Notes: generated by a model not told the origin, from the letters alone. Positions 1 through 7,565 are shown, numbered from the stretch's first letter. The stretch: 33,034 nt of DNA from Candidatus Poribacteria bacterium (GCA_028818705.1 JAPPNJ010000050.1:1-33034); one strand, 5' to 3'. Made by a program: numbers and translations.

Positions 1-61
1 ATAGATCGATGAGGATATATCAACTCATTTTCTAATTTTGCGTAAGTCCTATATAAAATAT

Positions 62-130
62 AAAACGCCATAGGATATTGGGTTTTACGACACAGCGACG
101 TGTACCTACTACTTTATCCTACGGCGTTTT
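62..130. repeat. Inverted repeat, possible bidirectional terminator
   Basis: A 15-nt arm at 62-76 (AAAACGCCATAGGAT) is complementary to 116-130 (ATCCTACGGCGTTTT) with one G-U or mismatch position, separated by 39 nt. The arm tips are A-runs and T-runs. It lies just downstream of the minus-strand selenoprotein gene, so a terminator is plausible, but the long loop means it could equally be the ends of a small repeat. Nothing else was recognised in 1-147. Confidence 0.45.
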
Positions 131-147
131 GTCAATTTTTGTGAGGG

Positions 148-687
148 TTAGGATTCACCGTTCTTTGTCAATCGCTCAACAATTTGTTCAACAGCACCCT
201 CTGCGCGTTCCCGAATCTGGTCTGGTGTTAGACTCTGGATTGGGTGTGGGACGGTGAGTGGTTCTAAGTCGCCATGACCCAGCACGCGCGCTTGTACTTT
301 GCCTGCAGCGAAAAAGACCTCCGTACAGACTGCTACGCTTGGGACACCACGTTCCTCTAAAGCACTTCCATCGTGCATACTGCACGATATACAGGAGCCT
401 CAGTCAGCAAGTCCTTCGATAACGAAGTCTGCTTGCTCTGCCAGTTCAGCGAGCAATTCTGTTGGTGCCGGACGTGTGAACGTCGGTTTTTTAACGTGAA
501 TCACTTCGGCGAGCTCAAACCGTTCTTGCATTAATTCAGCGATACGATCGAGAAAAATATCACTGCCATTTTTTGTAATGTTCAGCAGCCCCATCACTTT
601 TCCATCAAGGTTATCGAGCCGCGGCGCGAGGAATTTCGCTGAGACATCGCCTTGAGAGGTCGGATCAAGTAAAGTAGTATTTGGCAT
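148..687 (-). CDS. UGSC family selenoprotein (in-frame UGA read as selenocysteine)
   Basis: Read through one in-frame TGA (complement of 400-402), this gives a 179-residue protein with Sec at residue 96. The sequence around it is IEGLAD-U-GSC-ISC-SMHDGSALEE, which carries the U-G-S-C motif for which the UGSC (seleno)protein family is named. Both flanks are open in the same frame and look like one continuous protein: 95 residues before the UGA, 83 after. A hairpin starts 11 nt after the UGA, as in bacterial SECIS elements. The biochemical role of the family is not settled; a redox-active Sec/Cys pair is an inference. The start ATG at 685-687 is preceded by TGAGG. It lies 25 nt downstream of the TPR gene, probably in one operon. 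A conventional gene caller would split it into two short ORFs. The selenocysteine machinery is not in this window. Confidence 0.88.
370..388 (-). promoter_or_regulatory. Bacterial SECIS-like hairpin
   Basis: In the mRNA, the UGA is followed by an 11-nt spacer, then a perfect 7-bp stem AUCGUGC/GCACGAU closed by the 5-nt loop AGUAU. The spacer length and a G within the first two loop bases fit the known bacterial SECIS pattern (E. coli fdhF type), where the apical stem-loop binds SelB. The hairpin lies inside the coding sequence. Confidence 0.78.
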
Positions 688-712
688 AGGAGAAACCTCA
701 GATTTTTAGTCG

Positions 713-1045
713 TTATGTAGATGAATGGGATGCTGCCATCTGCAGCTGCTGCGACTTTGCCATCGCATCCTCTGCTTCTTGGATCATCCCTTTTCGTTGG
801 TAACACATGGATAAACTGGTGTATACAAGCGGATCCTTCGGGTTGATTTCTATCGCCTTCTGGATTGCCTCAATCGCTTCCTCATATAGACTCATCCGTT
901 CGTAGGCGTGTCCGAGCCCAAGAAATCCATCAACATAGTCTGGATAGGTTTCAATCAATTCTTTAAAAGCATTAACAGCCGCTTCGAGATCGTTTTCAGC
1001 GAAATGAGAGAGTGCTGCGTCGTAAAGTTCTTCTTGGGTTGGCAT
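713..1045 (-). CDS. Small TPR-repeat protein
   Basis: A 110-residue protein made almost entirely of tetratricopeptide repeats. About three are visible, for example ALSHFAENDLEAAVNAFKEL followed by a repeat with the TPR signature GLGHAYERMSLYEEAIEAIQKAIEINP and one with YTSLSMCYQRKGM. No signal peptide is present, so it is probably a cytoplasmic protein-protein interaction module. The ATG at 1043-1045 is preceded by AAGGA. It is the first gene of a likely two-gene minus-strand operon with the UGSC selenoprotein; whether the two proteins interact is unknown. Confidence 0.85.
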   Translation of the reverse strand: MPTQEELYDAALSHFAENDLEAAVNAFKELIETYPDYVDGFLGLGHAYERMSLYEEAIEAIQKAIEINPKDPLVYTSLSMCYQRKGMIQEAEDAMAKSQQLQMAASHSST

Positions 1046-1131
1046 CTATTTTTATCCTTTGAGATACAAGTTTAGCAGAATTTTATCAGAAAATATAGTA
1101 AATGTCAAACATATTTCTTGTAGGCAGGATC

Positions 1132-1266
1132 ATTTATGGTAAACCTTAGAATTAATTGGACATTCTCAAACGATCCCTTGTGTCGATGAGTTTCCTTGGG
1201 GCTTGCACAGACTAACAGTCTATGCTACAAATATGTCTGTTTATTTGTCTGGTTTACCATAGTTTA
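1132..1266. mobile_element. 135-bp MITE-like element, copy 1
   Basis: The left end ATTTATGGTAAAC and the right end, whose complement reads TAAACTATGGTAAACC, form imperfect inverted repeats of about 28 bp. The interior carries a GTT-loop hairpin (1205-1225). A second element at 20466-20600 has matching left and right ends and exactly the same length. No transposase gene is inside, so it would be non-autonomous. Confidence 0.6.
1205..1225 (-). repeat. GTT-loop palindromic repeat
   Basis: Arms GCA-C-AGACT and AGTCT-A-TGC flank the loop AAC (GTT on the minus strand), with a single 1x1 mismatch. It shares loop and architecture with the hairpin at 19592-19612 and resembles those in 16089-16148. 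Confidence 0.6.
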
Positions 1267-1426
1267 CATATTCATTTGTATATGTGTATATGTTCTTCTG
1301 TAGGAGTGAGTGTTTTTGCTGGGGTGTTTCTTCATGCTCACGAAATTGCGAAAAAACGTTAACATCTGTAAACGAAAACCAAAATCAAAACCGAAAACTA
1401 AATCGTCATATCTTGTAGGAGGCGGG

Positions 1427-1444
1427 GAATGCCGCACGGCATTC
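1427..1444. repeat. GAATGCC hairpin in a gene-free stretch
   Basis: Arms GAATGCC and GGCATTC enclose GCAC. It follows a TTGTAGGAGGCGG string. A related hairpin with GGAATGC/GCATTCC arms is at 24308-24328. The rest of 1267-1578 holds no convincing gene. The minus-strand open frame across it runs through this repeat and low-complexity AAAATC text and is not accepted. Confidence 0.4.
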
Positions 1445-1578
1445 ATACCGTTGATTTTTTCCCAAGCCCGACATCGTCCATAGAACGCCAATGATTCTAA
1501 GAAATCAGTTGCGTCCTGGTCCCTTTTGCAGTATGCTATAGGTACAATCTTTGCCAATTCTGTCAAGGAGTTTGAAGT

Positions 1579-2304
1579 TTGCGGAATTACACCGAAATCA
1601 CTGAACGCTTAAAACGCTTGGATGCACCCATAGAACTGATCGGCACTGCCCATAGTTACCCGATACATCAAATTCGCTTAGCGTCTTCGGCAGATACGCC
1701 GAGACGTATCCTCATCACTGGCGGCATGCATGGCGATGAGCCCGCCGGTGTTGATGCAGTCTTACAGTTTCTTGCGCGGAATAATACCACGCTCCTGAAA
1801 CACTTCTCCTTTTTAGTGATCCCCTGTATCAATCCGTACGGCTACGTTCATAACACGCGTGAGACGTTTGGTGATATAGACATTAACCGCGCTTTTGAAA
1901 CGGAAGATGTTGCTGAGGTGACTATCATAAAGAAAGCCCTGGGTCAAACCCAATTTGCGCTCGCAATAGACTTCCACGAAGACTACGATGCGACTGGGTT
2001 TTACCTCTACGAGGGCAAACGAGATGAAAAATATATTGGACCCGATCTCGCCATAGCTGCCAAAGCAATCGGGACAATTGATCCAGACGACCCGGGCGAA
2101 GATGCGCCAGACCTTGCCGAAGGGGTCTACAAAGTTGCCACTTCGTGGGGCACCCAAGGGCTGACCCCTTACCTGTTGCATTTTCACAGTGAGCATGTTA
2201 TCATCTCTGAAACACCAACAGTCTGGCAACTTGAACAACGCGCAGCACTCCATTTGACGATACTGGATACCGCGCTCAAAATCATATCAGAAAAGGACGT
2301 ATAG
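1579..2304 (+). CDS. M14-family zinc metallocarboxypeptidase
   Basis: A 241-residue protein with the zinc carboxypeptidase core. The first two zinc ligands are in GGMHGDEPAG (H51, E54) and the third in DFHEDYD (H133). The N-R substrate-binding pair is in DINRAF (N103, R104), and the likely catalytic glutamate is in ISETPT (E211). It is a compact catalytic domain with no visible signal peptide, so it probably trims peptides or amino-acid conjugates in the cytoplasm; substrate unknown. The start is TTG at 1579-1581, supported by AAGGAG at 1565-1570 (8-nt spacing) and by the absence of a usable ATG upstream in frame. The enolase-family gene follows 148 nt later on the same strand. Confidence 0.88.
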   Translation: MRNYTEITERLKRLDAPIELIGTAHSYPIHQIRLASSADTPRRILITGGMHGDEPAGVDAVLQFLARNNTTLLKHFSFLVIPCINPYGYVHNTRETFGDIDINRAFETEDVAEVTIIKKALGQTQFALAIDFHEDYDATGFYLYEGKRDEKYIGPDLAIAAKAIGTIDPDDPGEDAPDLAEGVYKVATSWGTQGLTPYLLHFHSEHVIISETPTVWQLEQRAALHLTILDTALKIISEKDV

Positions 2305-2387
2305 TTTGTCTGTCCAAAATCGAAATTAACTTAAGATAGCAGCCCGTAACAGCGGCGCGGGCAGACCAAGAGAAAGGGACATCAAAC

Positions 2388-2444
2388 ATGAAACCCACTC
2401 GCAAGCCTACAAAGGCTTGCGAGACAATACCCCGGAAGGAATAA
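2388..2444 (+). CDS. Possible 18-codon leader ORF
   Basis: An ATG at 2388 with AAAGGGA upstream opens an 18-codon frame ending in TAA at 2442-2444, 8 nt before the enolase-family start. It contains the 2398-2423 hairpin. The peptide is basic (MKPTRKPTKACETIPRKE). It has no known homolog that I recognise and may be chance. Confidence 0.25.
   Translation: MKPTRKPTKACETIPRKE
2398..2423. repeat. Perfect 11-bp hairpin in enolase-gene leader
   Basis: Arms CTCGCAAGCCT (2398-2408) and AGGCTTGCGAG (2413-2423) enclose ACAA. No T-run follows, so it is not an intrinsic terminator for the plus strand. It sits 29 nt before the chosen ATG and covers the alternative TTG start at 2417. The complement contains the TTTGTAGG string that flanks other intergenic palindromes here. 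Confidence 0.55.
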
Positions 2445-2452
2445 TTAAAAAA

Positions 2453-3712
2453 ATGGAAAATCAACAGATACTCTCGAATGTTAATACTGCTTCTCAGCCT
2501 TCAGCACTAAAAATCACTGATATGCGTATCGTCCGGACCCAAACAGGCGGGCCCATCTTAAAACTCGATACAAACCAAGGTATTTACGGTCTCGGTGAAG
2601 TCCGCGATGGCGCCAGTCCAACGTATGCCCTGATACTCAAAAGTCGAATTTTGGGTGAAAATCCGTGTAATGTAGATAAAATCTTTCGACAGATTAAACA
2701 GTTTGGGCACCACGCGAGACAAGGTGGTGGCATTTGTGGGATTGAAATGGCACTAATGGATCTGGCTGGCAAAGCTTACGGTGTGCCATGTTACCAACTC
2801 GCTGGTGGCAAATTCCGAGACAAAATTCGATGCTATAGCGACACTCCTTCCCTTAAAGACCCAGAAGAGATGGGTAAGGTGCTCCAAGAACGTATGGACA
2901 TGGGGTTTACCTTCCTAAAGATGGACATCGGCATTGGGCTGCTGCGTGGAACTCCCGGTACAGTCTCTGCACCAGCAGGACATTTGGAAACCTCTAATCT
3001 GATGCATCCCTTTACCGGTATCCGCTTGACCGAAAAAGGCATCGCTATGTTGTGCGAATACGTAGAAACCGTTCGGGGCATTATCGGTTATGAGATACCC
3101 CTCTCGGTCGATCATTTCGGGCATATCGGTATTGAAGACTGTATCCGCCTCGCGAGCGCATTAGAGAAATACAATCTCGCGTGGTTGGAGGATATGGTGC
3201 CGTGGCAATACACCGATCAGTATGTTCGTCTCTCGAATTCATGTGCAACTCCTATTTGCACAGGCGAGGACATCTACTGCAAAGAAGACTTTATGCCTCT
3301 ATTTGAGAGTCGGGGGATTGCCATAGCCCATCCCGATATTGCGACATCGGGCGGAATCTTGGAGACGAAAAAGATTGGCGATTTAGCGGAAGACCACGGC
3401 ATTGCGATGGCACTCCACATGGCAGGGACACCTGTCGCTGCAATGGCGAGTGTCCACTGTGCCGCAGCGACATCAAACTTTTTGGTGTTGGAGAACCACT
3501 CTGTTGACAATCCCTGGTGGGATGAGATGGTGACGGGCTTACCTAACCCGATTATCCAAGACGGTTATATCAATGTTCCAGAAACACCGGGGTTAGGTAT
3601 TGATCTTAACGAGGAGGTCATCCGGGAGCATCTCCATTCTGAAGAGACAGACTACTTCGCACCGACGACAGAATGGGATTCCGAACGTTCACACGATAGG
3701 TTGTGGAGTTAG
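2453..3712 (+). CDS. Enolase-superfamily enzyme (mandelate racemase/muconate lactonizing type)
   Basis: A 419-residue protein with the N-terminal capping domain (GIYGLGEV) and the (beta/alpha)7-beta barrel of the mandelate racemase subgroup. Visible catalytic features are a Lys in FLKMDIG at the second barrel strand, metal ligands Asp in LSVDHFGH, Glu in WLEDMVPW and Glu in CTGEDIY, and a likely His base in MALHMAGTP. Such enzymes dehydrate or epimerise sugar acids; the exact substrate cannot be told. The ATG at 2453 is preferred because GGAAGGA lies at 2434-2440. The longer frame from TTG 2417 would start inside a hairpin. Confidence 0.9.
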   Translation: MENQQILSNVNTASQPSALKITDMRIVRTQTGGPILKLDTNQGIYGLGEVRDGASPTYALILKSRILGENPCNVDKIFRQIKQFGHHARQGGGICGIEMALMDLAGKAYGVPCYQLAGGKFRDKIRCYSDTPSLKDPEEMGKVLQERMDMGFTFLKMDIGIGLLRGTPGTVSAPAGHLETSNLMHPFTGIRLTEKGIAMLCEYVETVRGIIGYEIPLSVDHFGHIGIEDCIRLASALEKYNLAWLEDMVPWQYTDQYVRLSNSCATPICTGEDIYCKEDFMPLFESRGIAIAHPDIATSGGILETKKIGDLAEDHGIAMALHMAGTPVAAMASVHCAAATSNFLVLENHSVDNPWWDEMVTGLPNPIIQDGYINVPETPGLGIDLNEEVIREHLHSEETDYFAPTTEWDSERSHDRLWS

Positions 3713-3869
3713 GATTTCTGTTTATAGTAAAACCTCGCCAACCTGTCCTCTCTTTGTTGGTTAGGAGTATGATTAATCCAAGAGAGCTAATTATTCACGA
3801 GATTTTGTGCCACAAACTGTCGATTTGTGAGTTGCCAGAGATAAACTAACAGAGAAATGTAGTATCTTG

Positions 3870-3947
3870 AGTCCCGTAGGGACGGTATGTTTATAGATAC
3901 GCGCGTTTCCCGTTGTCTTCAGCCCTGTAAGGGCGGTATGTTTATAG
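3870..3947 (+). repeat. Pair of 27-nt direct repeats with internal hairpin
   Basis: Units at 3870-3896 and 3921-3947 share the tail GGTATGTTTATAG and differ at four sites. Each has a 5-bp hairpin with loop GTA: GTCCC/GGGAC in the first, GCCCT/AGGGC in the second. The differences are compensatory. It sits in the 238-bp gap between convergent genes (3713-3950), which holds nothing else I recognise. Confidence 0.75.
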
Positions 3948-3950
3948 TTT

Positions 3951-5078
3951 TCATGGAATCACAGCAACATAAACCTGCGAATGCCCTGATACATCTGATG
4001 TATACACAACTGCTTTTTCATCAGGGCTAAAAGATGGATGCGGGTGCGTCCACTGTGGTCCATAGACAGTATCCACCTTCATCTCCATCCAACTGAGCGC
4101 TTTCTCTCTATCGCCTGATTGCTGTGCAGCTGCCCAATCCTCAGCGAGGGCATACCGATCCGTCTTCCACTGGCTTCCACTGGATGAGCTGTGCGGATAA
4201 CAGATGGGCGTATGTTCGCCTGTTTCCACGTCTACCAACCTTAAACCAATATCAGGATAGACGGTGTCGCACAGCACCTTTGTTCCATCGCTATTACTGG
4301 CAATATGCCACGCATTGAAATCAGCGATTGTTTGCATCTGTAGTGTTTCCAGAGACATCCGTCGAAGCGCGTAGGGCCAATGCGTCACAATCAGCTCGTT
4401 CTCTGCACCAAGGAAGGTCTCGTGGACGAGGAACTCGTTATTATCGTGTTGATAGAGACTGAGGTTTTCGGTGCCATCGCGTCGAATCGTCCACATCCGG
4501 GGTGCGGGATCTCCAGAATACGCGATGAGGTCGGGGTGTTTTGGGTGGAACTGCGGATGGATAATCGTCTGATCTGGAGAGGTATAGATGACCTCACCAC
4601 CGCTGCCATCGGTGGCGGTTACAGTAATGTGCGATTTGTCGTCGCGTTTCATCGCTGTTACAATAAAACGTTCGTCTGCGCTGACGCTGCATTCACCGAG
4701 ACTTCCACTTGGAAATTCAGCAAGCACGCGTTCCTCAAGCGTCCCAAGATCAATTGCTTTTATGGCATCTGCTTGCGTATAAAAAAGTTCGGTGCCGTCT
4801 TTGGAGATCACGCCTGAGTAGCCATGGATGTCATCCGCATCCGTCAATTGGACAATATCACCCTTGGGAAATTCCATTTTGAAAAAATTCGGTTTCCCTG
4901 AACGGTAGGAGGTAAAAATAAGGTGTTCTTGGTCGGGAGTGAACGAAGAGGTCAGAAAGTAGAGGTTATGGTTGATGGAGGTATCGTTTGTGAGTTGGTA
5001 GATGTGTGCACCTGTTTGGTCGTCTTGAAATTCACGTAGTTCTGAAGGATGAACGGACGCTTTGGCGTATTTTGTCAT
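3951..5078 (-). CDS. PL22-like oligogalacturonate lyase family beta-propeller
   Basis: A 375-residue protein of TolB/WD40-like blades (SFTPDQEHLIFTSYRSG, FSPDEKAVVYTSD). The C-terminal motif QWTHPHPSFSPD matches the Q-x2-H-x-H metal-binding signature of oligogalacturonate lyases (Gln350, His353 and His355 of the Yersinia enzyme), here Q342, H345 and H347. A further His candidate is in VHETFLG. Family members cleave unsaturated digalacturonate by beta-elimination in the cytoplasm; whether this one acts on pectin fragments or another uronide is unknown. There is no signal peptide, as expected. The second ATG (5076-5078) is chosen because GGAG lies 7 nt upstream; the first, 12 nt earlier, has no ribosome site. 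Confidence 0.82.
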   Translation of the reverse strand: MTKYAKASVHPSELREFQDDQTGAHIYQLTNDTSINHNLYFLTSSFTPDQEHLIFTSYRSGKPNFFKMEFPKGDIVQLTDADDIHGYSGVISKDGTELFYTQADAIKAIDLGTLEERVLAEFPSGSLGECSVSADERFIVTAMKRDDKSHITVTATDGSGGEVIYTSPDQTIIHPQFHPKHPDLIAYSGDPAPRMWTIRRDGTENLSLYQHDNNEFLVHETFLGAENELIVTHWPYALRRMSLETLQMQTIADFNAWHIASNSDGTKVLCDTVYPDIGLRLVDVETGEHTPICYPHSSSSGSQWKTDRYALAEDWAAAQQSGDREKALSWMEMKVDTVYGPQWTHPHPSFSPDEKAVVYTSDVSGHSQVYVAVIP

Positions 5079-5157
5079 AGTGTTCTCCATTGCGTATAGG
5101 GGGCCACAAACTGAATAAAGTCTTTCTGCTACAGGGCTAAGCGTTCAGTTCCCGACA

Positions 5158-5400
5158 CTAGATCCGTGCTTCGATTAATTCAGATGACACATCTTGTTGG
5201 GTTTGAACGGGTAACGTAAAGGCTGGCAGTGGAACATTATAACCAGCTTCTTGTAGTCCTTCGATATGAAAATCGATAGCCTCAGCGATCAATTTCCGTA
5301 CTTCTTCCATTGTTTTTCCTACAACGGCGCATCCTGGAAGGTCGGGGACATAGGCACCATAGTTGTTTCCACATTTTTCAAAAATGACAACATATTCCAT
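5158..5400 (-). CDS. hicB: HicB-family antitoxin
   Basis: An 80-residue protein with the HicB fold signature: YVVIFEKCGNNYGAYVPDLPGCAVVGKTMEEVRKLIAEAIDFHIEGL. This is the partial RNase H-like domain that neutralises HicA. The short C-terminal tail has no obvious long DNA-binding helix-turn-helix domain. It lies 12 nt downstream of the hicA-like gene, the usual order, and has a strong GAGGAGA ribosome site 8 nt before the ATG. Confidence 0.88.
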   Translation of the reverse strand: MEYVVIFEKCGNNYGAYVPDLPGCAVVGKTMEEVRKLIAEAIDFHIEGLQEAGYNVPLPAFTLPVQTQQDVSSELIEARI

Positions 5401-5412
5401 AAAACTTTCTCC

Positions 5413-5601
5413 TCAATTCTTAATATCCGCTTGCTTTAGAATATTATTGAGTGTTCCCTTGGAAACATCTTCGTTTGGTTTTCCTGCGATTGTCACGATC
5501 CCAGGTTTTGTTGGATGTTTAAACTGTTTATGACTGTCTCGCGTCCGGTCCAGGGACCATCCGTCATCTTGAATCATTTTAACAATCCGTCTATACTTCA
5601 T
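5413..5601 (-). CDS. hicA: HicA-family mRNA interferase toxin
   Basis: A 62-residue protein with the double-stranded RNA-binding-like HicA fold: MIQDDGWSLDRTRDSHKQFKHP, then GIVTIAGKPNEDVSKGTLNNILKQA. H24 in DSHKQF is the conserved catalytic histidine of HicA toxins. The length is normal for the family. It precedes the HicB antitoxin in a two-gene operon. A ribosome site GAGAAGG precedes the ATG. Confidence 0.9.
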   Translation of the reverse strand: MKYRRIVKMIQDDGWSLDRTRDSHKQFKHPTKPGIVTIAGKPNEDVSKGTLNNILKQADIKN

Positions 5602-5688
5602 TCTGCCTTCTCTTCTAATTATGCATCCTCTTGAGGTTTATTGCAAAAAATTAGGTGAGATTGCGTCTGGCATTCCGTGAAATAAACT

Positions 5689-6516
5689 CTACAGATTGAA
5701 CAGATAGTTCAGTAACTGCGCGCCTTCACGGAAATCGGGGATGATAATATCTGCTCCGGCGCGGATAAGACGTTCCCGCTTATCAGCGTTCATGTTATAC
5801 ATATTATCTTCTGCAGACGCAACACCGACAGCGATTGCGCCTACTTCCTTTGCATTTTCGATTTCCACATATCCGTCCCCGACGATGAGCAATTCGCTCC
5901 CGCTCAACTGGAAATCTGTGATGATCTTTTGGATAACCATCGCTTTGGAAAACTTCTGATATTCCCGCAACGCACCGAAGATCCCACCATCAAAGTACTC
6001 GGCGACACCGAGAAGTTCTGCCTCGTTTTTTACGAATTCGACATCCGTTCCACTGGCAAGGTAGCAGCTTATCTCCATTTCACGAAGGGTTTGAAGAAAT
6101 TCAAGCGACATCGGGACTCGAAGCCGATCAGCAGACAATGTCCTCGCTGCGAGTCCGGCTATTCGCTCCTCAATGACAGGCAGCAATCGGTGGTTATATT
6201 CATCTTTATAAGCGAGTGGTGCCTTCGGTGTCCCACCGCGTTTTTCGATCTCTTCACTTAGCTGGATCATCTGATAGATGGTCTGTTTTCCAGTCAATCT
6301 ATCGACAAACTCAACAACAAGTGCCTCAAGTACTTCTTGTGTTTCGGTGGTATCCGTTTCGGTTTGAAGACATGCGACCATCATCGGGACCATCACATTC
6401 TGCCAACCGTCTCGGATGAGGGAGATTGTGCCGTCAAAATCGAAGACGACATGATGGATATTTCCTGTTTGAATCTCACGATGGATCTCAATCGCGGTGT
6501 TCTCTAAATTGTTCAT
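5689..6516 (-). CDS. HAD-superfamily hydrolase
   Basis: A 275-residue phosphatase or phosphomutase-like protein. Motif I is VFDFDGTIS (nucleophile D26, acid/base D28), motif II is YLASGTD, motif III is a lysine in SKAMVIQK, and motif IV is VGDGYVEIENAKEVGA, where Glu stands in part of the usual acidic pair. A helical cap is inserted between motifs I and II (about residues 35-150), which is the C1 type. The substrate is not predictable. No clear ribosome site precedes the ATG. It diverges from the DUF58 gene across a 173-bp gap. Confidence 0.85.
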   Translation of the reverse strand: MNNLENTAIEIHREIQTGNIHHVVFDFDGTISLIRDGWQNVMVPMMVACLQTETDTTETQEVLEALVVEFVDRLTGKQTIYQMIQLSEEIEKRGGTPKAPLAYKDEYNHRLLPVIEERIAGLAARTLSADRLRVPMSLEFLQTLREMEISCYLASGTDVEFVKNEAELLGVAEYFDGGIFGALREYQKFSKAMVIQKIITDFQLSGSELLIVGDGYVEIENAKEVGAIAVGVASAEDNMYNMNADKRERLIRAGADIIIPDFREGAQLLNYLFNL

Positions 6517-6628
6517 AACAAGTTTTGGTTTACAAATTATACCAAATGCCCTCAGAATAAAAAGGCGTTGATTTCCCTATGCTTTCTTGATAGTATAAGA
6601 GTGTTTGGATAGTTAAGCAAGCATTTTT

Positions 6629-6674
6629 TCTATAATCCTGGCTATTCTATAATCCTGTGAATCCTGATTCAGAC
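6629..6674 (+). repeat. Tandem 12-mer and 24-nt dispersed repeat (copy 1)
   Basis: TCTATAATCCTG occurs at 6629-6640 and again at 6646-6657. The second copy runs into a 24-nt repeat (6651-6674) ending AATCCTGATTCAGAC that recurs at 11079-11102 and 24352-24375. Both 12-mers contain TATAAT, but no good -35 lies at the right distance. The repeat covers the GTG at 6657, which argues against that GTG as the DUF58 start. Confidence 0.6.
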
Positions 6675-6689
6675 GATAGAAAATACAAC

Positions 6690-7565
6690 ATGAGTGAAAA
6701 AGATATTCTCAAAAAGATTCAACGTATCGAAATATTTACCGACCGCTTGGTTAGCACCGTCTTTGCTGGCGAATATGAGAGCGTCTTTAAAGGGCAAGGG
6801 ATTACCTTTGATGAGGTTCGTGAATATCAAGTAGGTGATGAAATTCGTACGATTGATTGGAACGTCACCGCACGTATGGGGCAAGCCTACATCAAAAAAT
6901 ACGTTGAAGAGCGCGAACTCGTTATGATGTTGGTTGTGGATATGAGTGCCTCGACCAGTTTTGGAAGTATCGCTGAGACGAAAGCGGAGATTGCTGCCGA
7001 AATTGCAGCACTCCTTGCCTTTTCCGCCATCAAAAATAACGACAAAGTTGGACTTATCTGCTTTACTGACACCGTTGAGCACTTCGTCGCGCCGCGGAAA
7101 GGGAGAAGACACGTCTTACGCGTCGTCCGGGATATTCTACATTTTCAACCGAGGCAGCCTGGCACAAATATTGAAACAGCATTGGGTTTCGCCGATCGCG
7201 TGCTCAAACCTCACAGTGTTGTGTTTCTCATCTCGGATTTCAAGGATACGGGATATGAGAAGCAGCTGCGCTTGAGCAGTAAACAGCATTCGCTCATTGC
7301 TATTACCTTACAAGACAGGCGCGAGGTGGAATTACCGAATGTCGGACTCATAGAACTGGAGGAGGCCGAGAGCGGAGAGACAATAGTTATTGATACCCGT
7401 TCTGAGGAAGCCCGGCAATTGTATGAGGAACATAATCAGCATGCCGATGCGGAGCGTAGGCAGATTTTTCGATCAAATCAGATCGATGCTATTCATATTA
7501 GAACAGATGAACCTTATGTAAAACCGCTTATCCGGTTTTTCCGTCAACGTGCTGCCCGAAGTTGA
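6690..7565 (+). CDS. DUF58 domain protein
   Basis: A 291-residue protein with the DUF58 signature: GEYESVFKGQGITFDEVREYQVGDEIRTIDWNVTARMGQAYIKKYVEERELVMMLVVDMSAS. The Asp-x-Ser-x-Ser is an incomplete MIDAS of a von Willebrand A-like fold. DUF58 proteins usually sit beside MoxR AAA+ ATPases and help assemble or activate complexes; here no moxR gene is adjacent. An ABC ATPase follows 13 nt after the stop. The ATG at 6690 is favoured over the GTG at 6657, which lies within a dispersed repeat. There is no strong ribosome site. Confidence 0.88.
   Translation: MSEKDILKKIQRIEIFTDRLVSTVFAGEYESVFKGQGITFDEVREYQVGDEIRTIDWNVTARMGQAYIKKYVEERELVMMLVVDMSASTSFGSIAETKAEIAAEIAALLAFSAIKNNDKVGLICFTDTVEHFVAPRKGRRHVLRVVRDILHFQPRQPGTNIETALGFADRVLKPHSVVFLISDFKDTGYEKQLRLSSKQHSLIAITLQDRREVELPNVGLIELEEAESGETIVIDTRSEEARQLYEEHNQHADAERRQIFRSNQIDAIHIRTDEPYVKPLIRFFRQRAARS

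Noticed and set aside
400..402. TGA between two minus-strand frames read as a nonsense mutation.
   Set aside because: It falls at the exact U position of the U-G-S-C motif with a SECIS-like hairpin at the right distance.
1264..1566. A 100-codon minus-strand frame.
   Set aside because: It runs across an intergenic hairpin repeat and low-complexity AAAATC text, has no ribosome site and resembles no family.
3870..3947. Two 27-nt repeats with a 24-nt spacer, looking like a tiny CRISPR array.
   Set aside because: Only two copies that differ at four sites in a compensatory way, with an internal hairpin, and no cas genes nearby. It fits a structured repeat better.
4380..4817. A 145-codon plus-strand frame antisense to the PL22-like gene.
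   Set aside because: It is a shadow frame of a gene with strong family motifs on the other strand.
6669..7112. A 147-codon minus-strand frame antisense to DUF58.
   Set aside because: DUF58 motifs are clear on the plus strand, and the antisense frame has no recognisable features.
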